From the NCBI RefSeq assembly GCF_002419965.1, contig NZ_DIHC01000002.1, positions 110,568-174,567 of the forward strand: 64,000 nt of DNA, given 5' to 3'. Of the stretch, positions 7,888 through 16,121 are shown piece after piece. The notes under the pieces were generated by a model. It searched no databases, was not told the origin of the DNA, and saw nothing but the letters and a program-made list of their open reading frames with translations. A program made the position numbers and the translations under genes. Numbering within the stretch: position 1 is the stretch's first letter; each line of letters begins with the position of its first letter. Origin of the DNA: Pseudomonas sp. UBA5706. GTDB lineage: Bacteria; Pseudomonadota; Gammaproteobacteria; Pseudomonadales; Pseudomonadaceae.

Positions 7888-8598
7888 TCAGTTCTGAGTG
7901 GCACGAGGAGCGCGTCGGCTGCCGACCCGCACTTCGAATTCGCCGATACCGCTGATGCCACCTTTGATCACGTCGCCCGCTTCCAAGGCCGCCACGCCGG
8001 GCGGTGTGCCGGTCATGATCAGATCGCCCGCGCGCAGGCCAACCGAGTGGGAAAGCTGGCTGATGATTTCGCTCACTGACCAGATCTGGCATTCAAGATC
8101 CGAACGCTGGCGCTCGATGCCGTTGACGCTGAGCCAGATGGCGCCTTGTGTCGGGTGATGCCCCAGGGTGGCGGGCTGAATCGGGGTGATCGGTGCCGAG
8201 CCGTCGAACGCCTTGGCCGGCTCCCAGGGATTGCCCACGGCCTTGGCCGCCATTTGCAGGTCGCGGCGGGTCAGATCGAGTCCTGCGGCGTAGCCCCAAA
8301 CGTGATCCAGCGCCTGCTCTTCGCTGATTTCGAAGCCGTCCTTGCCGATGGCGATCACCAGTTCGATTTCATGGCAGAACTGTTCGGTCTGGGTCGGAAA
8401 AGCCAGCTCGCCGGTGGCGTCGATGACCGAAGTCGCAGGCTTCATGAAAAACGCCGGCACTTGGCGCACGGCATTCAATGAGTCGCCCCAGTGGTAATTG
8501 CGCCCCAGGCAGAATACGCGGGCGATGGGGAACCGGGCTGCGCTGTCGTAGACCGGCAGGCTGGGGATGGGCGCGGGTTCGAATACAAAGTTGCTCAT
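7888..8598 (-). CDS. fumarylacetoacetate hydrolase (FAH) family protein
   Basis: 236-aa single-domain member of the FAH superfamily, whose enzymes cleave C-C bonds or decarboxylate 2,4-dioxo acids with a divalent metal. The N-terminus (FPIARVFCLGRNY, then PAFFMKPATSVID) matches the fumarylpyruvate hydrolase/YcgM type. Metal ligands are visible as EIELVIAIGKDG (Glu-x-Glu) and the Asp of GLDLTRRDLQ. It is the first gene of the FAH-SDR-dehydrogenase unit. Candidate substrates are fumarylpyruvate or a 2,4-dioxo sugar acid. Confidence 0.85.
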   Translation of the reverse strand: MSNFVFEPAPIPSLPVYDSAARFPIARVFCLGRNYHWGDSLNAVRQVPAFFMKPATSVIDATGELAFPTQTEQFCHEIELVIAIGKDGFEISEEQALDHVWGYAAGLDLTRRDLQMAAKAVGNPWEPAKAFDGSAPITPIQPATLGHHPTQGAIWLSVNGIERQRSDLECQIWSVSEIISQLSHSVGLRAGDLIMTGTPPGVAALEAGDVIKGGISGIGEFEVRVGSRRAPRATQN

Positions 8599-8711
8599 GA
8601 AAATTCCTCATGGCCGGCGGCCGTTTCATCCAGAGACTACGGGATGGAACTGCCCGAAAGTTGGACAAAACCGTGTTCGCGCTGGACTAAAAAACTCAAT
8701 GTCCGGGGCAT

Positions 8712-8738
8712 AAAAAAGGCGTACTCACGTACGCCCTT
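8712..8738 (-). terminator. intrinsic terminator after the MFS transporter gene
   Basis: On the minus strand GGCGTAC, a 4-nt loop and GTACGCC are followed by T6. It lies between the MFS gene and the FAH-family gene, so the transporter and the three enzymes form separate transcription units. The FAH promoter must lie within the roughly 110 bp between this hairpin and the FAH start. Confidence 0.85.
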
Positions 8739-8776
8739 GCCTAGTTCGGCAGAAGGTCACACACATTCGTAATGCT

Positions 8777-10120
8777 TCACTGCGCCTTGAGCTGAATGCG
8801 GTAGATACGCCCCAGCAGCAGCGAATAAGACAAGGTGCCGATGCAGGCCACGCCACCGATGAACCAGAAGGCCCAGGCGAAGTTGCCGGTCAAGTGCAGG
8901 ATCTGGCCGATGACGATCGGCGTGACGATGCCGCCAATATTCGCCGCCAGACTGGTGATGCCACCGGTCAGGCCAATCAGCTCTTTGGGGGCGATTTCCG
9001 ACACCGCTGCCCAGGAAGCCGATGCGATGCCTTGTGCGAAGAAGGCGACGGTCAGCAGGGCGATGCAGACCTCGTTGGAGTCGGTGAAGTTGACCAGCAT
9101 GATCGACATACCCAGCGCCGATCCCACCACCAGCGGCAGTTTGCGGGCCAAGGACAGCGATACACCGCGGCGGATCATCCAGTCGGAAATAAACCCCGCC
9201 AGCAATACGCCTACCGTTGCGCCGATGAAGGGCAGCACTGCGAAAATGCCGACTTTGACCATCGTCAGGTGACGCTCTTCAATCAGGTAAGTGGGGAACC
9301 AGGTCAGGAAGAAATACAGGGCCGAAGTGCTGGCGAATTTGCCGATGCATATTGCCCACACCTGGCGATATTTGAGCAGTTCGGCGATTTGCGCCCACTT
9401 GAATGTGTTCTTGTCCTGGCTGCTTTTGACCAACCCGCCGCCCGCCTCGATATATTCCAGTTCTTCCTTGCTGACCTTCTTGCAGTTCAGCGGGTCGCGA
9501 TACAGGTAAAGCCAGGCAACCCCGAACAGAATGCCGACGATGCCGGTGCTGTAGAACACGTGACGCCAATCGTAGGTAGTTGCCAGCCACAACAGCAAAC
9601 CGGTAAACAGCGCCGTGCCCAGGTATTGCCCGCAGACGTAGATGCTGCTGGCCATGCCACGTTCCCGAGCCGGGAACCAAACAGTCACCGCTCGGCTGTT
9701 GGCCGGAAATGCCGGGGCCTCCATGGCGCCGATGGCAAGGCGCAATCCAAACAGCGAGGAAAAACCGCCGACCAGGCCTTGGCAAACGGTGACTGCCGAC
9801 CAGGAGATCAAGGAGGCGCCGTAGGTCAGCCGCGAGCCGAAGCGGTCAGCGATAAACCCGGCAGGCACCAGCGCGAATGCATAGGTCCAGGCGAACGCGG
9901 AGAAGATCAGGCCCATCTGGACCTTATCCAATCCCAGGTCCTTGGCCATGAAGGGTGCGGCGATGGAAATGTTGACCCGGTCCACGTAGTTGATGATCGT
10001 GGCGATCAACAACAGCGAGAGCATGAACCAGCGGCGATGGGACACGGGGCGTGCAGGCGCTGCAGCCCTGGGAACGGCCACGACAGCATCGATCGCCTGA
10101 GAATCAGGATGGCTCGACAT
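8777..10120 (-). CDS. MFS transporter, anion:cation symporter type
   Basis: 447-aa inner-membrane carrier with about twelve hydrophobic segments. The N-terminal segment IINYVDRVNISIAAPFM and the loop ADRFGSRLTYG are typical of the ACS subfamily, which includes galactonate, glucarate and hexuronate carriers. A hydrophilic central loop (RDPLNCKKVSKEELEYIE) is also characteristic. It is divergent from the AraC-type regulator and upstream of the enzyme operon, so it probably imports the carboxylated substrate of this pathway, energised by H+. Confidence 0.85.
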   Translation of the reverse strand: MSSHPDSQAIDAVVAVPRAAAPARPVSHRRWFMLSLLLIATIINYVDRVNISIAAPFMAKDLGLDKVQMGLIFSAFAWTYAFALVPAGFIADRFGSRLTYGASLISWSAVTVCQGLVGGFSSLFGLRLAIGAMEAPAFPANSRAVTVWFPARERGMASSIYVCGQYLGTALFTGLLLWLATTYDWRHVFYSTGIVGILFGVAWLYLYRDPLNCKKVSKEELEYIEAGGGLVKSSQDKNTFKWAQIAELLKYRQVWAICIGKFASTSALYFFLTWFPTYLIEERHLTMVKVGIFAVLPFIGATVGVLLAGFISDWMIRRGVSLSLARKLPLVVGSALGMSIMLVNFTDSNEVCIALLTVAFFAQGIASASWAAVSEIAPKELIGLTGGITSLAANIGGIVTPIVIGQILHLTGNFAWAFWFIGGVACIGTLSYSLLLGRIYRIQLKAQ

Positions 10121-10440
10121 GAAAATTCCTCGTTGTTTTTATTGGAATCGAGTAATGAAGCGCACCCTTAACTTATCGTACGACTGAGTTTAAACAAGCG
10201 ATCGCTTAGACCGTTTTTGGATTTCAGCCATGTCTCGTCAGTATTTGTCCAAAAATTCTTGCGCGCGCGCCGAATCCAATACCAGCTAGTTTTTCGTCCG
10301 AAAACGTTGTGGTAGAGCGGTTTCTGCATTCAGCAACAAAGCAATCTTTTTGGACAGCAGAATTGAAGGCTGAGAACAGAAAGGTTTTGAATATAGTCAT
10401 AGGACAACTGACAATACATCAGCACCTCGAGGAACCCACG
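10121..10440. other. divergent control region between MFS transporter and AraC-type regulator
   Basis: No gene is seen in these 320 bp. The region is AT-richer than its flanks and contains the perfect 12-bp palindrome AAGCGATCGCTT at 10196-10207, a possible operator. The in-frame upstream extension of the regulator gene through this region lacks coding character. Confidence 0.5.
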
Positions 10441-11343
10441 ATGGACTCTGCCAACCGCGTACCTACCTACGGCATGCAGCAACGCAGTGAGCGGCCAGAT
10501 TTCTACATTCGCGGCAAGACCGAGGGCAAGCCCGAAACCGCGCCCCACCGCCACGAATATTTTCAGATCCAGATCAATTTGGGCGGTGACACTGTGCAGC
10601 ACATTGGCGGCGTGGTGCGGCCCTTTCCCCGCAACACCCTGGCGTTCATCCTGCCGCACAAACTGCATCTGATTCCGCACCCGGCAGAGGGCAACTTTCT
10701 GCTGATCAATTTCGCCCAGACCTTCCTGCTGCCGCAGTTGCAATGCGATCCCCTGGATCTGGAGGATGTCGCGATTGCGCTCGCGCCGGAACTGTCGCCG
10801 TTCCGCTTTCAGGAGCACCTGGATTTCACGCTGAACGCGCAGGATTTCGCCGAGGTTCAGCGCCTGCTGGACCGCATGCGCGCACTGGACCAGCATCGCC
10901 GGTTCGGCACTCGGGAAATTCTCAAGGGCTGCCTGTTGCAACTGATCGGCACGGTCTGCGAGCTTTACGCCGAGCCGATCAAACGGCTGGCTGACGACAA
11001 CGCCGCTGAGCGCAGCCGCCGTGATGCCCTGGCGCGCATGTCCGAATACGTACGTCAAAACCTCAGCGACCCGGATCTGAGCCTGAAGAAAGCAGCCTCT
11101 GCGGCTTTTCTCTCGCCGAACTACCTGACCCACTGGCTGCGCAAGGAAGTCGGCAAGACGTTCAGTGAACTGGTGCTCGAACGCCGCATGCACCTGGCCC
11201 GCGCTCTGCTGCTCAATGGCAGCAAACCGGTGGGCGAAGTGGCGCGCCTGTGCGGGTTCGCCGACGAAGCCTACTTCTCCCGCCGCTTCCGCCACGCCCA
11301 CGGCATGCCGCCTGGACAGTTTCGCAAGCAGCGGGATTTGTAG
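10441..11343 (+). CDS. AraC family transcriptional regulator
   Basis: 300-aa regulator. The N-terminal part (about residues 1-150) is a cupin-like sensing domain with APHRHEYFQIQINLGG. The C-terminal 100 residues are an AraC/XylS DNA-binding domain with two helix-turn-helix units: LSLKKAASAAFLSPNYLTHW-type helices, then VGEVARLCGFADEAYFSRRF, the family signature. The start chosen has a GAGGA ribosome-binding site 11 nt upstream; an ORF start 44 codons earlier is not supported. Its position opposite the MFS gene makes it the likely regulator of the catabolic module. Confidence 0.88.
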   Translation: MDSANRVPTYGMQQRSERPDFYIRGKTEGKPETAPHRHEYFQIQINLGGDTVQHIGGVVRPFPRNTLAFILPHKLHLIPHPAEGNFLLINFAQTFLLPQLQCDPLDLEDVAIALAPELSPFRFQEHLDFTLNAQDFAEVQRLLDRMRALDQHRRFGTREILKGCLLQLIGTVCELYAEPIKRLADDNAAERSRRDALARMSEYVRQNLSDPDLSLKKAASAAFLSPNYLTHWLRKEVGKTFSELVLERRMHLARALLLNGSKPVGEVARLCGFADEAYFSRRFRHAHGMPPGQFRKQRDL

Positions 11344-11495
11344 TGCCACGGCCTAGTCGCAATCCGTAGCAGCCCGGCCTGCCAGCGGCGGCGGCCTGGT
11401 AATCGCTACCGCCAACCCTGGTGCTTGGTAGCGGCCCGTTAATTTATGTCCATGCACTGGTTTCATCTTCCCGCCAGGCCGCTAAGCTTGCCCTC

Positions 11496-12125
11496 ATGGA
11501 TGACTCCGACTACCTACGTCTGTTGACGATCCAGGCCGAGCAAGCCAATGCGTTTTTGTCCAACGCGCGCAAGTGGGAGCGTGAGCGTTGGGTGTGCCAG
11601 CGTTTGCTGCAAGGCCTGAACATTGCCCATCGCACCGACGACTTCCTGCCCGCCGGGCAAGAGCCGCCGGACGTACTGTTTCGCGATGCGTGTTTTGAAG
11701 TGTTCTTCGTGCTCGACGAAGGCCGGCGGCTCAATGATGAATGGCGTGAAGAGCTGCAACGGCGGCGCAGTGCGTTTTCCCTGAGTCAATTGGTGCGGCG
11801 TGAGGCCAAGCCCAAGCGCATTCCCGCCTCCGAATTGCTTCGTCGCCTGGCGCCGACCTTGCGCAAGAAAGCGCACAACTACCAGGAACGCGGGTTGGAT
11901 CTGAGCGAACTGGACATCATTGCCTTCGCCAGCCTCAAGCGCGAGGTACTGGATCTGAACAGCCACTTCCCACCGCCCACCGAGTATCTGCGCCAGGGTT
12001 GGCGCTCGCTATCGCTGGTGGGCCCGACCTTTGCCCGCGTGCTGTTTGCACACCCCGAGGCGCCGGACTTTCTGCGCACGAACCTGGGGCGCAGCGTGGT
12101 CTTCGATGTGGGGATCAGCCTGTGA
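11496..12125 (+). CDS. conserved DUF1780 protein
   Basis: 209-aa protein whose start MDDSDYLRLLTIQAEQ and segment ARKWERERWVCQRLLQGL I recognise as the DUF1780 family found mainly in Pseudomonas. It has no signal peptide or membrane segment, many charged residues, and an acidic core with DVLFRDACFEVFFVLDEGRR that resembles nuclease-like folds; an endonuclease role has been suggested for the family but is not shown here. It precedes the DUF3094 remnant and ndh. Confidence 0.7.
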   Translation: MDDSDYLRLLTIQAEQANAFLSNARKWERERWVCQRLLQGLNIAHRTDDFLPAGQEPPDVLFRDACFEVFFVLDEGRRLNDEWREELQRRRSAFSLSQLVRREAKPKRIPASELLRRLAPTLRKKAHNYQERGLDLSELDIIAFASLKREVLDLNSHFPPPTEYLRQGWRSLSLVGPTFARVLFAHPEAPDFLRTNLGRSVVFDVGISL

Positions 12126-12269
12126 TGGCGCAATTTGCGCGCCAATGATACAAAGCGGCATTGCTCGTTGATATCCGGTGTAACCCACGGCCGGAGTCGG
12201 TCGTCAACGAGGTTAACCGATTGCAGACCGTCGCTCGCTGACGCCGGTCAATGTCCATGACGAGGCTTT

Positions 12270-12456
12270 ATGACCTGTCGCCTGAACCCCGACGCCCGGA
12301 ACCGGGTCGAAGGGTATCTTCATGCGCCACAGCCCAGTGCCAGAGCATCGAGTCGAGCGCTCGCAGTTTCGATCCTGCCCGCTCCTTATGCCGGTGCCTG
12401 TCGTGGTGGTCGGGTTGAGCCCGTTGAGCCATTTATTGAAGTATCCGAAGCTTTGA
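12270..12456 (+). pseudogene. frameshifted DUF3094-like small membrane protein
   Basis: The first frame encodes MTCRLNPDARNRVEGYLHAP, matching the start of the short Pseudomonas DUF3094 proteins as I recall them. That frame then runs into unrelated sequence. The expected remainder is in another frame: PEHRVERSQFR, then a hydrophobic stretch (VPVVVVGLSPLSHLLK) ending at a TGA at 12454-12456. Total length is 187 nt, one base more than a multiple of three, so a net +1 change joins the two halves at about 12330-12345. It may be a decayed gene or a sequencing error. The position between DUF1780 and ndh is the usual place for this family. Confidence 0.5.
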
Positions 12457-12519
12457 GCTGCCTGGCGCTCGCTCGGATAGAGCCATCCAAGAATTCCTTA
12501 AGCCTTATGAGATATCCCC

Positions 12520-13818
12520 ATGACTCATCGTATCGTGATCGTCGGCGGAGGCGCCGGTGGTCTGGAGCTGGCTACCCGTCTGGGTAAAACCCTTGGCAAG
12601 AAAGGCACCGCCAGCGTCACGCTGGTGGACGCTAACCTGACCCACATCTGGAAACCTCTGCTGCACGAAGTGGCCGCCGGTTCGCTGAACTCCTACGAGG
12701 ACGAGTTGAACTATGTGGCACAAGGCAAGTGGAACCATTTCCAGTTTCAGTTGGGGCGGATGGTCGGCCTGGACCGCGAGAAGAAGCAGATTCATCTGGC
12801 GGCCACGCCGGACGAGGACGGCGACGAACTGGTTCCGGCACGCAGCCTGGATTATGACTCGCTGGTGATTTCGGTCGGCAGCACCACCAACGACTTCGGC
12901 ACCAAAGGTGCTGCAGAGCACTGCCTGTTCCTCGATACCCGCAAGCAGGCCGAGCGCTTCCATCAGCAGTTGCTCAACCGCTACCTGCGCGCCCACGCCA
13001 GCCAGTCGCCTGCCTGCGAAGAGATCAACATTGCCATCGTTGGCGCAGGCGCTACGGGTGTCGAACTGGCAGCCGAGTTGCACAACGCCGCTCAAGAACT
13101 GGCGGCCTACGGCTTGGGCCAGATCAAACCGGAGAATTTGCGAATCACCGTCATCGAGGCCGGGCCGCGGGTGCTCCCGGCCCTGCCCGAGCGCATTGGC
13201 GGGCCGGTGCACAAGACACTGGAGAAGCTGGGCGTGACGGTAATGACCAACTCGGCGGTCAGCGAAGTGACGGCAGAGGGCTTGGTGACGGCGAGTGGTC
13301 AGGTGATTGCGGCAACCCTGAAAGTCTGGGCGGCGGGTATTCGCGCTCCGGCATTCCTGGAAGGCATCGCCGGGCTTGAAACCAATCGCATCAATCAACT
13401 GCAGGTGCGCCCGACCCTGCAGACCACTCGCGATGACAATATCTTCGCGTTTGGTGACTGCGCGGCCTGCCCGCAAAAAGGCACCGATCGCAATGTTCCG
13501 CCTCGCGCACAGGCCGCGCATCAGCAAGCGTCGATGCTGGTGAAGTCGCTCAAGCAGCGCATCGAAGGCGGCGAGTTGCCGGAGTACCGCTACAAGGACT
13601 ACGGCTCGCTGATTTCGCTGTCGAAATTCTCGGCAGTGGGCAACCTGATGGGCAACCTGACCGGGAGCGTGATGCTCGAAGGCTGGCTGGCGCGGATGTT
13701 CTACATCTCGTTGTACCGCATGCACCAAATGGCGCTGTACGGCATGTTCCGTACGCTGATGCTGGTGCTCGGCAGCCGGATCGGGCGCGGCACCGAGCCG
13801 CGGATGAAGTTGCACTGA
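12520..13818 (+). CDS. ndh: type II NADH dehydrogenase (NDH-2)
   Basis: Single-subunit FAD enzyme that passes electrons from NADH to quinone at the inner membrane without pumping protons. It is 432 aa. The FAD dinucleotide motif IVIVGGGAGGLE is at the N-terminus, the NADH motif IAIVGAGATGVE near residue 175, and the FAD-contacting NIFAFGDCA segment near residue 310. The C-terminal amphipathic region (ARMFYISLYRMHQMALYG) is the membrane anchor typical of NDH-2. It is followed by a hairpin terminator shared with the convergent small gene. Confidence 0.93.
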   Translation: MTHRIVIVGGGAGGLELATRLGKTLGKKGTASVTLVDANLTHIWKPLLHEVAAGSLNSYEDELNYVAQGKWNHFQFQLGRMVGLDREKKQIHLAATPDEDGDELVPARSLDYDSLVISVGSTTNDFGTKGAAEHCLFLDTRKQAERFHQQLLNRYLRAHASQSPACEEINIAIVGAGATGVELAAELHNAAQELAAYGLGQIKPENLRITVIEAGPRVLPALPERIGGPVHKTLEKLGVTVMTNSAVSEVTAEGLVTASGQVIAATLKVWAAGIRAPAFLEGIAGLETNRINQLQVRPTLQTTRDDNIFAFGDCAACPQKGTDRNVPPRAQAAHQQASMLVKSLKQRIEGGELPEYRYKDYGSLISLSKFSAVGNLMGNLTGSVMLEGWLARMFYISLYRMHQMALYGMFRTLMLVLGSRIGRGTEPRMKLH

Positions 13819-13828
13819 TTCAACAATG

Positions 13829-13862
13829 AAAGAGCCCGCCGCACATCATGTGGCGGGTTTCA
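13829..13862. terminator. bidirectional hairpin between ndh and the convergent small gene
   Basis: CCCGCC and GGCGGG flank an inner CACAT/ATGTG stem, with an A-rich left arm and T3 on the right. It lies between two convergent genes and probably ends both transcripts. Confidence 0.6.
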
Positions 13863-13870
13863 TCCTGCAC

Positions 13871-14152
13871 TCAGCGTCCCGACATCCGGTCCAGCAGCGC
13901 GCTTTTTTCCTCCAGCACAGCCGCCCTTCTGGCGATCTCGGCACGCGCAGCGTCAATGCGCATCCGGCCAGCACTCACTGCAGCCGCGTGGGAGTGGAAG
14001 AGCGTATCCGGCGCATACCACTTGCCCTTGGCAGAACGTTCGTTCAGGCCGTCTGCGGTGGGCCCAATCAGCTCGACTTCCAATACGACGAAGCTACGGG
14101 TCAGCACCCACGCAGTGTAGGGATAGGTGCGGGCTTTCAAATTCGGCCTCAT
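13871..14152 (-). CDS. small hypothetical protein
   Basis: 93-aa soluble protein beginning MRPNLKARTYPYTAWVLTRSF. The start is preferred over an in-frame one 45 codons upstream because the upstream part looks random. The N-terminal half resembles small pseudomonad proteins of unknown function that share the K-A-R-T-Y-P-Y-T-A-W-V-L-T start, as far as I recall. The C-terminal half is Ala/Arg/Glu-rich and likely helical, possibly coiled coil. Function unknown. Confidence 0.55.
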   Translation of the reverse strand: MRPNLKARTYPYTAWVLTRSFVVLEVELIGPTADGLNERSAKGKWYAPDTLFHSHAAAVSAGRMRIDAARAEIARRAAVLEEKSALLDRMSGR

Positions 14153-14595
14153 GGCGGTGTCTCTTCGAAAAAGTGTCTGCACTGAACAGAGTGATCTGAG
14201 CAGTTTCAGGTCATCGACGGGCCGCTTCATGACCGCTAAGCGCGCCGACTGGCTGCCCATGATAACTATCGCTGTATAAATTTTCATATAGCGAAAGCCC
14301 TCAAGTTGCCTGCATCTTCAATGCGCAGCTATCGCTTGGCGTTTTTTGAGGTGTTGGGCAGACCGATTTGCAGAAGTAGTGTCGCAAATGATGAATGCAC
14401 TTCATATGAAACACTCTAGCCGGGCAGTCTAGACGCGTTCGTAAGGTGTAACGCCACCCTGCCACTTGCATACAAATGTTTGTCGCATTTGTTACAAATC
14501 TGAAAAATCCTGATACATTTTTCACAAAATCGCTGGACGATCGTCCCAGGTGTGTGCCAATTTTTCCCCGCTTCACGCATCAAGCGAGTGATTGG

Positions 14596-14629
14596 ATGAC
14601 CTCGCCATTGAGGTCATTCGATCTTTTTT
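14596..14629 (+). terminator. terminator-like hairpin in the aprA leader
   Basis: ATGACCTC, a 6-nt loop and GAGGTCAT form an 8-bp perfect stem, followed within five bases by a run of T6. No plus-strand gene precedes it, and it ends only 24 nt before the aprA start codon, so it would act inside the aprA 5' leader as an attenuator, or reflect a short leader RNA. A GGA triplet (14594-14596) lies at its 5' foot. Confidence 0.55.
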
Positions 14630-14637
14630 CAACGCAG

Positions 14638-14647
14638 ACAAGGATGT
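14638..14647 (+). promoter_or_regulatory. RsmA/RsmE-type binding site over the aprA ribosome-binding site
   Basis: ACAAGGATGT fits the Gac/Rsm target consensus A/U-CA-N-GGA-N-G-U/A at every fixed position and includes the AGGA Shine-Dalgarno, seven bases before the ATG. Translational control of aprA by the Gac/Rsm pathway is established in P. fluorescens-group strains, so binding here is expected but not shown. Confidence 0.65.
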
Positions 14648-14653
14648 GTCTGA

Positions 14654-16069
14654 ATGTCGAAACTTAAACTTAATGCTCTCAGCGTAACGCCGCAGGGCCC
14701 AAGCTCTGCCTACAACCAACTCAACTCGTTCAGCCACCAATACGATCGAGGCGGCAGCACGATCAACGGAAAACCGTCGTACACGGTGGACAAAGCGGCC
14801 GACTACATCTTGCGCGACAAGGCGGCATGGGTAGACAACAACGGCAACGGCACCATTGAGTTGACCTACACCTTCCTGACCAGCCGACCCGCCGATTTCG
14901 ATCGCACCCTGGGCACGTTCAGCGCTTTTTCGGCGTTGCAGCAATCCCAGGCCAAGCTGTCGATGCAATCCTGGGCCGATGTAGCGAAAGTCACCTTCAC
15001 CCAAGCCAACTCCGGCGGTGACGGGCACCTGACGTTCGGCAACTACAGCGGTGACAACGGCGGTGCGGCGTTTGCCTATCTCCCTGATGGCAGCTCGTAT
15101 GCAGGTCAGTCCTGGTACATGATCAACAACAGCTACCAGGTCAACGCCAACCCTGGCACCAACAACTACGGGCGCCAGACCCTTACCCACGAAATCGGCC
15201 ATACCCTGGGCCTGTCGCACCCTGGCGATTACAACGCCGGGAACGGCAACCCGACCTACGCCGATGCCACCTACGCCCAGGACACTCGCGGCTACAGCGT
15301 GATGAGCTACTGGAGCGAAACCAACACCGGGCAAAACGACAAAGGCGCCTACTCCTCGGCACCTTTGCTCGACGATATTGCCGCCGTACAAAAGCTGTAC
15401 GGCGCCAATCTCGCGACACGTGCCGGCGACACCACCTACGGGTTCAACTCCACAGCCGATCGTGACTACTACTCGGCGACGTCTTCGTCGTCCAAGCTGG
15501 TATTCGCGGTATGGGACGGCGGTGGCAAGGACACCCTGGACTTCTCCGGCTACTCCAACAACCAGAAAATCAACCTCAACGAGGCTTCGTTTTCGGATGT
15601 CGGCGGCTTGGTGGGTAACGTGTCCATTGCCAAAGGTGTGGTCATCGAGAACGCCATTGGCGGCTCGGGCAATGACCTGATCATTGGCAATAGCGCTGCC
15701 AACGAACTCCGGGGTGGTGCCGGCAACGACATCATCTTCGGTGGTGGCGGTGCCGATAAACTGTGGGGCGGTACGGGCGCGGATACGTTTGTATTCGCAG
15801 CCAGCAGCGACTCACGGCCGTCGGCCCCGGACCAGATCATGGATTTCGTCAGCGGTCAGGACAAAATCGATCTGTCAGGTATGCCGGAGTTTGCGACAAG
15901 CCACATACCGCTGGTTTTCGTCAACGCTTTCAGTGGGACGGCTGGCCAAGCCGTGCTCTCCCAGGTCAGCACTGGAAGCACCTTGTCGATCGACCTCACG
16001 GGTGACCGTACGGCCGATTTCGTGGTTAACACCATAGGTCAGGCTGCCACGACTGACATCGTGGTCTAA
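14654..16069 (+). CDS. aprA: serralysin alkaline metalloprotease AprA (AprX)
   Basis: Secreted zinc endopeptidase of the serralysin family, exported by the type I system encoded next to it. It is 471 aa. The zinc motif HEIGHTLGLSH starts near residue 179, and the Met-turn is SVMSYWSE. Calcium-binding RTX nonapeptides lie near residues 336-375 (GGSGNDLII, then GGAGNDIIF, GGGADKLWG, GGTGADTFVF). The C-terminal secretion signal ends in Asp plus hydrophobic residues (DIVV). There is no N-terminal signal peptide, as expected for this route. It heads aprA-I-D-E-F, the order seen in P. fluorescens rather than P. aeruginosa. Confidence 0.97.
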   Translation: MSKLKLNALSVTPQGPSSAYNQLNSFSHQYDRGGSTINGKPSYTVDKAADYILRDKAAWVDNNGNGTIELTYTFLTSRPADFDRTLGTFSAFSALQQSQAKLSMQSWADVAKVTFTQANSGGDGHLTFGNYSGDNGGAAFAYLPDGSSYAGQSWYMINNSYQVNANPGTNNYGRQTLTHEIGHTLGLSHPGDYNAGNGNPTYADATYAQDTRGYSVMSYWSETNTGQNDKGAYSSAPLLDDIAAVQKLYGANLATRAGDTTYGFNSTADRDYYSATSSSSKLVFAVWDGGGKDTLDFSGYSNNQKINLNEASFSDVGGLVGNVSIAKGVVIENAIGGSGNDLIIGNSAANELRGGAGNDIIFGGGGADKLWGGTGADTFVFAASSDSRPSAPDQIMDFVSGQDKIDLSGMPEFATSHIPLVFVNAFSGTAGQAVLSQVSTGSTLSIDLTGDRTADFVVNTIGQAATTDIVV

Positions 16070-16078
16070 GCCTGAGGG

Positions 16079-16098
16079 GGCGGCGTGCAAGCGCCGCC
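16079..16098 (+). other. stable GC hairpin between aprA and the inhibitor gene
   Basis: GGCGGCG, the loop TGCAAG and CGCCGCC form a 7-bp GC-only stem directly after the aprA stop, without a T-run. It is likely to stabilise the aprA mRNA 3' end or reduce read-through into aprI rather than stop transcription fully. Confidence 0.5.
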
Positions 16099-16121
16099 TC
16101 TGCCTGATCTGGAGCAGATCG

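Larger units (their letters stand above)
14153..14653. other. noncoding region upstream of aprA
   Basis: About 500 bp with no convincing gene. The stretch around 14465-14530 is AT-rich (runs such as TTGTTACAAATCTGAAAAAT) and is the likeliest site of the aprA promoter, though no clear -35/-10 pair is seen. The last 60 bp hold a terminator-like hairpin and an Rsm-type site, listed separately. Confidence 0.6.

Noticed and set aside
8894..10171. Plus-strand frame of 425 codons opposite the MFS transporter
   Set aside because: It mirrors the transporter codons, with Asp/Gln/Gly-rich composition and no domain; an artefact of high GC content.
12270..12587. 105-codon frame as an intact gene
   Set aside because: Only its first 20 or so residues look coding; the rest changes frame relative to the DUF3094 pattern and runs into ndh.
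12505..13815. Minus-strand frame of 436 codons opposite ndh
   Set aside because: It covers the entire ndh gene in the complementary codon register and has no start signal.
14573..15391. Minus-strand frame of 272 codons over the aprA start
   Set aside because: Val/Gly-rich shadow of aprA with no ribosome-binding site; the protease on the plus strand is unambiguous.
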